Source: Curvibacter sp. (lineage in GTDB: Bacteria > Pseudomonadota > Gammaproteobacteria > Burkholderiales > Burkholderiaceae_C). From it: a stretch of DNA of 6,059 nucleotides. Within the stretch, counting starts at the first letter, position 1, and each line of letters begins with the position of its first letter. Below are positions 1 to 3,409 of the stretch, piece by piece. Location: NCBI GenBank assembly GCA_003500955.1, contig DNQP01000305.1, positions 1-6,059 on the forward strand, written 5' to 3'. Position numbers and translations under genes: made by a program. Below the pieces are notes generated by a model. The model was not told the origin of the DNA, ran no database searches, and worked only from the letters and a program-made list of their open reading frames with translations.

Positions 1-1
1 C

Positions 2-1288
2 AACGTCAACGCCCTGGCCCAGCTGGTCACGGTCGAACACCAGCAGGTGCGTTTCAGCCTGCCCTTGCCGGCACGGCAGCTGCTGCGGTCCGACGACACT
101 GACACCGTCTACTACCAGGTCCTCGGCGCGCGCGGCGAGTACCTGGCGGGCGAGCGCGAATTCCCCCCGCCCTCCGAGGAGGAGGTGGTGGCGCCCGGGA
201 TCGTGCGCCTGCGCGACGACAAGTACCAGGGCATGGAGTTGCGCGTGGCGTACATGTGGGTGCCCCTGGAGCCGCTGGGCTCGCGCCTGGCCCTGGTCCA
301 AGTCGCCGAGACGCTGGACAAACGCTCCATCCTGGCGGCCGAGATCATCAAGGGTGTGATGCTGCCGCAGTTCGTCACTTTGCCGCTGGCCGTGCTTCTG
401 GTCTGGCTGGCGCTGGTCCAGGCCCTCAAGCCACTCAACCGCCTGGAGGAGCGCATCCGCGCGCGCCGACCCGACGACCTGAGCCCGCTGGACACCCAGA
501 CCGTACCGCAGGAAGTGGCGCCTCTGGTGGCCTCGGTGAACGACCTGCTGCTGCGCCTGAAGGACTCGATCAGCACACAGAAACGCTTCCTGGCCGATGC
601 CGCCCACCAGCTCAAGACGCCACTGGCCGGTCTGCGCATGCAGGCCGACCTGGCGCAGCGCGCGGGCAGCAGCACAGAAGAGCTCAAGCAGTCGCTGCGC
701 CAGATCGGCCGCTCCAGCATCCGCGCCACGCACACCGTCAACCAGCTGCTGGCCCTGGCGCGTGCCGAGGCGGGCACCACCGCCATCAGCCGCCAGCCCT
801 GTGATCTCGCGCGCATCACGATGGAGGTGGTGCAAGACAGCGTGCCACGCGCCCTGGACAAGTACATCGACCTCGGTTACGAGGGGGCCCAGCCGGGTAT
901 GCCCGGCGTAACGATCGAAGGCAACCCCACCCTGCTCAAGGAGCTGGTGCGCAACCTGCTCGACAACGCCATCAACTACACGCCCTCGACACTGGACAGT
1001 CCCGGCGTGATCACCGCGCGTGTACTGGCGGACCCCTTCGGCAAGATCATCGTGCTGCAGGTGGAAGACTCCGGACCAGGCATCCCGCCGGCCGAACGTG
1101 AACTGATCTTCCAGCCCTTCTATCGCGCCCTGGGCAACGACGTTGACGGCTCGGGCCTGGGTCTGCCGATTGCTCAGGAGATCGCCCAACAGCACCGCGC
1201 ACACATCAGCGTGGAAGACACGCGGCCAGGGCAGGTCCCGCCCGGCGCGCGTTTCATCGTGCGCTTCGACCTGACCCGCAAGGAGTGA
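2..1288 (+). CDS. Sensor histidine kinase, TctE-like (5' end outside window)
   Basis: Inner-membrane sensor kinase that would autophosphorylate on histidine and pass the phosphate to a response regulator not present in this window. The frame is open from base 2, so the GTG at 47 is internal and the true start lies upstream. 428 codons are visible; TctE-type kinases run about 460-480 residues, so roughly the first membrane segment is missing. Visible order: extracytoplasmic sensor part (to about nt 340, resembling the 2CSK N-terminal domain), one membrane helix (about nt 344-427, VTLPLAVLLVWLALVQAL), a HAMP-like linker, then the H-box AAHQLKTPLAGL with the phospho-acceptor His at 605-607. The ATPase domain follows: N-box NLLDNAINYTP (953-985), G1 DSGPGIP (1067-1087), F-box FQPFYR and G2 GSGLGLP (1148-1168). 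All catalytic boxes are intact. The family is clear; the signal sensed is unknown. TctE proper senses tricarboxylates, but that specificity cannot be read here. Confidence 0.93.
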   Translation, partial: NVNALAQLVTVEHQQVRFSLPLPARQLLRSDDTDTVYYQVLGARGEYLAGEREFPPPSEEEVVAPGIVRLRDDKYQGMELRVAYMWVPLEPLGSRLALVQVAETLDKRSILAAEIIKGVMLPQFVTLPLAVLLVWLALVQALKPLNRLEERIRARRPDDLSPLDTQTVPQEVAPLVASVNDLLLRLKDSISTQKRFLADAAHQLKTPLAGLRMQADLAQRAGSSTEELKQSLRQIGRSSIRATHTVNQLLALARAEAGTTAISRQPCDLARITMEVVQDSVPRALDKYIDLGYEGAQPGMPGVTIEGNPTLLKELVRNLLDNAINYTPSTLDSPGVITARVLADPFGKIIVLQVEDSGPGIPPAERELIFQPFYRALGNDVDGSGLGLPIAQEIAQQHRAHISVEDTRPGQVPPGARFIVRFDLTRKE

Positions 1289-1305
1289 GGCCGACCGGCC
1301 TCACT
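1284..1305. terminator. Convergent-gene hairpin, probable bidirectional terminator
   Basis: A perfect 9-bp inverted repeat (AGTGAGGCC, loop GACC, GGCCTCACT) lies between the convergent kinase and SPOR genes. The kinase TGA (1286-1288) is in the left arm and the SPOR gene's TGA (complement of TCA at 1301-1303) is in the right arm, so the two stop codons pair with each other. The stem is GC-rich and the loop is four bases. Neither side carries a convincing T-run, so intrinsic termination may be weak and the hairpin may also act as a 3'-end stabiliser. Hairpin seen directly; function inferred from position. Confidence 0.7.
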
Positions 1306-1960
1306 TGCAGCTGCGCAGTGGCTTGTCACCCAGCGAGGGCTTGAGTTCTTCCAGCTTGGGCTTCATGGCCTCGTCGACGGCCGGCAGGCGCAGCTGGCTT
1401 TGGCGCAGCTCGGCGCGCTCCTGCACCACGCGTGCGGTGCGCACCCCGCGCTTCTGCAGCGCGTTGAGTTCGGTCTGGGCCTGGGCCTGGGTCTCGTAGC
1501 GCCCCAGGGACAGGCCCAGCTGCAGCTCGGGGTTCTCCAGCGACTGCAGCTTGAGCTTCATCTTCTCGAGCTCGGCCTTCTTGCGGTCCAGGGCCGCGGC
1601 ATTGGGGAACTTGCCCATGTAGACGATCCAGCGCGCAGGCTCCACACTGGTCTCCAAGGTCCAGGCCGCGGGCGGCAACAGGGATTCGAGCGCCTTGCGC
1701 AGGATCTCGGTCTGGCCCTCGTCGAACAGGCCGGCCTGCAGGCATTCCGGTGGCTTGGGGGGGGTCAGCGCCACCTGCTCGGCCTTGCGACCTTCCTCGG
1801 GGGGCAGGATCTGGATGGCCTGAGGCCGCAGTTGCTGTTCCAGTCGCTGCGGCTCCCTCTGTTCGGCAGGCGCCCAGCCGTAGGCGCGCAACAAGCCATG
1901 CGACCAGGCGTAGTAGGCGGCGTTGAGCAGAACCAGCAGCAGGACGACGAGACGCAGCAT
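1301..1960 (-). CDS. Membrane-anchored SPOR-domain protein
   Basis: 219-residue envelope protein. Residues about 2-19 form a single hydrophobic helix (MLRLVVLLLVLLNAAYYAW), consistent with an uncleaved anchor placing the rest in the periplasm. A Gln/Pro/Glu-rich linker follows, then residues about 108-182 have SPOR-domain character: the strand WIVYMGKFPN, a helix AAALDRKKAELEKM, a second strand ELQLGLSLGRYETQAQAQ, then a helix and VRTARVV. SPOR domains bind septal peptidoglycan stripped of stem peptides, as in FtsN and DedD, so a role at the division site is likely but not shown. Cys73 and Cys218 flank the domain and could form a disulfide. It lies 15 nt downstream of the biotin ligase gene and is probably co-transcribed; no clear Shine-Dalgarno precedes its ATG. 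It is the last gene of the minus-strand cluster. The exact family is uncertain because SPOR domains diverge strongly in sequence. Confidence 0.82.
   Translation of the reverse strand: MLRLVVLLLVLLNAAYYAWSHGLLRAYGWAPAEQREPQRLEQQLRPQAIQILPPEEGRKAEQVALTPPKPPECLQAGLFDEGQTEILRKALESLLPPAAWTLETSVEPARWIVYMGKFPNAAALDRKKAELEKMKLKLQSLENPELQLGLSLGRYETQAQAQTELNALQKRGVRTARVVQERAELRQSQLRLPAVDEAMKPKLEELKPSLGDKPLRSCK
1757..1764. repeat. G8 homopolymer inside the SPOR gene
   Basis: Eight consecutive G on the plus strand (C8 in the coding strand) fall in the codons for Thr-Pro-Pro-Lys in the proline-rich linker upstream of the SPOR domain. The frame is open across it. A one-base slip would remove the SPOR domain, so it is a possible slippage site or a place to check for sequencing error. 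Confidence 0.9.
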
Positions 1961-1975
1961 GGTGCGGAGCGGGCT

Positions 1976-2731
1976 TCAGTTCGTGGGGCGGACGCTGACT
2001 TCGGCGCTGGAGATTTTCTTCAGGCCGCAGGAAGTATGCACCAGCAGCGCGCCCTGCGCGTCGACGCCGCGGGCCTGGCCGTAGCTGCCGTCGCTGAGCT
2101 GCACCTCGCGGCCTGCCAACGCATCGCGCGCGGCATAGGCAGGCAGAAAAGGCGTCCAGCCCTGGGCCTCGAAGCGCCGCACCGCCTGCACCAGGGCCGG
2201 GACCACGCGCAGCAGCGCAGCGGGCGCGTCCGTGCCCGGCTCGAGCTCCTGCAGCCAGGCTGGCGGTGTGTTCAAGCCGGCCGCGTCGCGCGGGGCGATG
2301 TTGATGCCCACACCGATCACGGCGTAACGCTCATCGCCGACCTGGGTGGTCTCGATCAGGATGCCGGCGAGCTTGCGATCCTGCCACCAGACATCGTTGG
2401 GCCACTTGAGCTGCAGTTCGGGATGGAGGCTCTGCGCCACGGCCACGCCCACCGCGAGCGACAGGCCCGACCAGTCACTCATGTGCAGCGCCAGGCCCAG
2501 GGAAAAGGTCAGCACATCGCCGGGCGCACCGCTGTGCCAGGCGCGCCCCAGCCGGCCGCGGCCGGCGGTCTGGGCCTCGGCCACCAGCAGCACCGGCTCC
2601 AGCCTTCCGGCGCGCGCGCGGCGCATGAGCTCGGTGTTGGTCGAATCGAGCTCGGGCAGCACCTCGACCGTGAAGCCGGGCAGGGCCGGTGCCACCGCCT
2701 CCCAGATCGCTTCGGCCGGCCAGCGCAGCAT
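1976..2731 (-). CDS. birA: Biotin--[acetyl-CoA-carboxylase] ligase, class I
   Basis: Cytoplasmic enzyme that activates biotin with ATP to biotinyl-5'-AMP and attaches it to the target lysine of biotin carboxyl carrier proteins such as AccB. 251 residues from the ATG at 2731. The frame is open further upstream to 2890, but that extension is only an out-of-frame reading of the SET gene's lysine-tail codons. Visible motifs: DSTNT (29-33), the adenylate-binding loop GRGRLGRAW (57-65), LKWPNDV (108-114), KLAGILIE (120-127, with the catalytic lysine) and GVGINI (140-145). A small beta-barrel C-terminal domain follows at about 205-248. There is no N-terminal winged-helix domain, so it is a monofunctional class I ligase and should not repress biotin genes as E. 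coli BirA (about 320 aa) does. It overlaps the SET stop codon by one base (TGATG), with a weak AAGG four bases before the ATG, suggesting translational coupling. The SPOR gene follows after 15 nt. Confidence 0.95.
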   Translation of the reverse strand: MLRWPAEAIWEAVAPALPGFTVEVLPELDSTNTELMRRARAGRLEPVLLVAEAQTAGRGRLGRAWHSGAPGDVLTFSLGLALHMSDWSGLSLAVGVAVAQSLHPELQLKWPNDVWWQDRKLAGILIETTQVGDERYAVIGVGINIAPRDAAGLNTPPAWLQELEPGTDAPAALLRVVPALVQAVRRFEAQGWTPFLPAYAARDALAGREVQLSDGSYGQARGVDAQGALLVHTSCGLKKISSAEVSVRPTN

Positions 2732-2733
2732 CA
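2729..2733 (-). other. TGATG stop/start overlap, translational coupling
   Basis: On the minus strand the SET stop TGA (2733-2731) and the birA ATG (2731-2729) share one base. Only a weak AAGG lies just upstream, so birA translation probably depends on ribosomes finishing the SET gene. The overlap is seen directly; coupling is inferred. Confidence 0.75.
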
Positions 2734-3312
2734 CGCCTTGCTCTTCTTGCCGGCTTTCTTCTTGTCTTTTTTCTTCTCGCCCTTGGCCTTCACCTTGTCT
2801 TTGTCCTTCTTCTTTTTCTTGCCGGACTTCTTCTTGGGTTCGTCGTCCTTGGGCGCCAGCAAGGTGCCACGGCAACTCTCGCTGCCACACCAGCAGGGGT
2901 ACTGGGCCAGCAGTTTCTTGGTGTACGGCTCGTCGATGATCAGGCCGTAGTCGTAGTTAAGCTCCTCGCCGGCCTTGATCTTGCGCAGGGACTTGATGAA
3001 GACCCGGCCCTCCTGCTCGTCGGCCTCGCAGTTCGGGGCACAGGAATGGTTGATCCAGCGCGAGGAGTTGCCGCCCACCTTGGCGTCGATGACGTGGTCT
3101 TCATCGATGTGGAAATAGAAGGTGTGGTTCGGGTCTTTGGGATCGTGCGGGTGACGGCGCAAGGCCTCGTCCCAGTCGATGACTTCGCCCACGTACTCGA
3201 TGATGACCTCGCCCTTGGGGATGTCCTGGACGGCGAAGACGCCCTTGCCGTGCACGCCGGAGCGACGGGTCTGGATACGGCGACCAGACTCGGAAACGGG
3301 ATTCTTGGACAC
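2731..3312 (-). CDS. SET-domain protein-lysine N-methyltransferase with Lys-rich tail
   Basis: 193 residues, predicted cytoplasmic, transferring methyl groups from S-adenosylmethionine to protein lysines; the substrate is unknown. SET motifs in order: GVHGKGVFA (19-27, SAM-binding region), RWINHSC (85-91, knot and SAM contact), PNC (93-95), ELNYDYG (117-123, with the catalytic-type tyrosine), and post-SET CWCGSESC (140-147). Cys140, Cys142 and Cys147 (CxCx4C) with Cys91 match the zinc site of eukaryotic SET/post-SET enzymes. All key residues appear present. Residues 160-193 are a disordered basic tail with 21 Lys in 34 positions, like histone H1 or bacterial H1-like tails. The start is GTG at 3312; there is no other in-frame start close by and no clear Shine-Dalgarno. 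It heads the cluster SET-birA-SPOR and is divergent from topB. Acquisition from eukaryotes is possible for the family, but base composition here matches the neighbours apart from the tail codons. Confidence 0.93.
   Translation of the reverse strand: MSKNPVSESGRRIQTRRSGVHGKGVFAVQDIPKGEVIIEYVGEVIDWDEALRRHPHDPKDPNHTFYFHIDEDHVIDAKVGGNSSRWINHSCAPNCEADEQEGRVFIKSLRKIKAGEELNYDYGLIIDEPYTKKLLAQYPCWCGSESCRGTLLAPKDDEPKKKSGKKKKKDKDKVKAKGEKKKDKKKAGKKSKA
2734..2835 (-). repeat. Lysine-codon low-complexity tract (SET C-terminal tail)
   Basis: This stretch encodes SET residues 160-193 and is strongly strand-asymmetric: almost pure purine AAG/AAA codons on the minus strand, pyrimidine-rich on the plus strand. 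It is the most AT-rich coding patch in the window. It contains several Shine-Dalgarno-like AAGG and AAGAAG runs just before the birA start, and such tracts are prone to length change by slippage. It also produces misleading shadow reading frames on both strands. Confidence 0.85.
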
Positions 3313-3343
3313 TGCTGAAAAATTTGGTAAGGTGAACTCGTAT

Positions 3344-3365
3344 GGGCGCGCGCGTGTGCGCGCCC
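3344..3365. repeat. 8-bp inverted repeat, GGGCGCGC / GCGCGCCC
   Basis: A perfect inverted repeat with arms 3344-3351 and 3358-3365 and a 6-base spacer (GCGTGT). It could form a very stable hairpin in a leader RNA, extrude as a cruciform, or serve as a dimeric protein site. It sits in the divergent promoter region; function unknown. Confidence 0.7.
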
Positions 3366-3390
3366 GCGTGTGTGCGCGTACGCGCGCGTG
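3346..3390. repeat. Alternating purine-pyrimidine (Z-DNA-prone) tract
   Basis: Two strict alternating runs, 3346-3363 (18 bp) and 3365-3390 (26 bp), are separated by a single C at 3364. They are built from CG and TG/CA steps with one TA, the composition known to favour left-handed Z-DNA under negative supercoiling. There are internal direct repeats: CGCGCGCGTG at 3347-3356 and again at 3381-3390, and CGCGTGTGCGCG (3351-3362) versus the same motif with one extra TG (3365-3378). This suggests growth by slippage. Confidence 0.85.
3374..3385. repeat. 12-bp perfect palindrome GCGCGTACGCGC
   Basis: A perfectly self-complementary 12-mer centred between 3379 and 3380, 24 bp before the topB ATG. It could be an operator for a dimeric regulator or simply a by-product of the alternating CG repeat. 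No regulator family can be assigned from the sequence. Confidence 0.6.
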
Positions 3391-3409
3391 AGAACTGGAT
3401 TGTAGTCAG

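Larger units (their letters stand above)
3313..3409. promoter_or_regulatory. Divergent intergenic region, SET cluster / topB
   Basis: 97 bp between the GTG of the SET gene and the ATG of topB; it must hold or overlap the promoters of both, unless either is read from further away. The SET side (3313-3343) has an AT-rich patch, AAATTTTTC on the minus strand, unusual in this GC-rich DNA and possibly a -10 region. The middle (3344-3390) is alternating purine-pyrimidine sequence with inverted repeats. The topB side (3391-3409) has only a partial GGA (3397-3399) ten bases before the ATG. I cannot identify matched -35/-10 boxes with confidence for either gene. Confidence 0.55.

Noticed and set aside
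47..49. GTG as the start of the histidine kinase
   Set aside because: The frame is open to the left edge, and starting here would remove the first membrane segment expected for this kinase type.
1471..1492. CTGGGC hexamer repeated about three times as a possible repeat element
   Set aside because: It is a short codon-level repeat encoding alternating Gln-Ala in the SPOR domain, with no sign of being an independent element.
2732..2890. Upstream extension of the biotin ligase frame to 2890
   Set aside because: The added 53 residues are Glu/Gln/Arg/Gly low complexity, an out-of-frame reading of the SET lysine-tail codons. The BirA homology begins just after the ATG at 2731.
1400..2950. Plus-strand open frame of 516 codons antisense to the SPOR, birA and SET genes
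   Set aside because: It crosses three well-supported minus-strand genes. Its product is repetitive Gly/Leu/Gln/Arg with a Phe/Leu-rich stretch that is simply the complement of the lysine tail. Long antisense frames are common in high-GC DNA.
2689..3318. Plus-strand frame with apparent membrane helices (Phe/Leu runs)
   Set aside because: The hydrophobic runs come from TTC/CTT codons complementary to AAG/AAA lysine codons of the SET tail. The minus strand carries the recognisable SET family motifs.
3344..3365. Hairpin read as an intrinsic terminator
   Set aside because: It lies at the 5' ends of both divergent genes, not after a gene, and has no T-run on either side.
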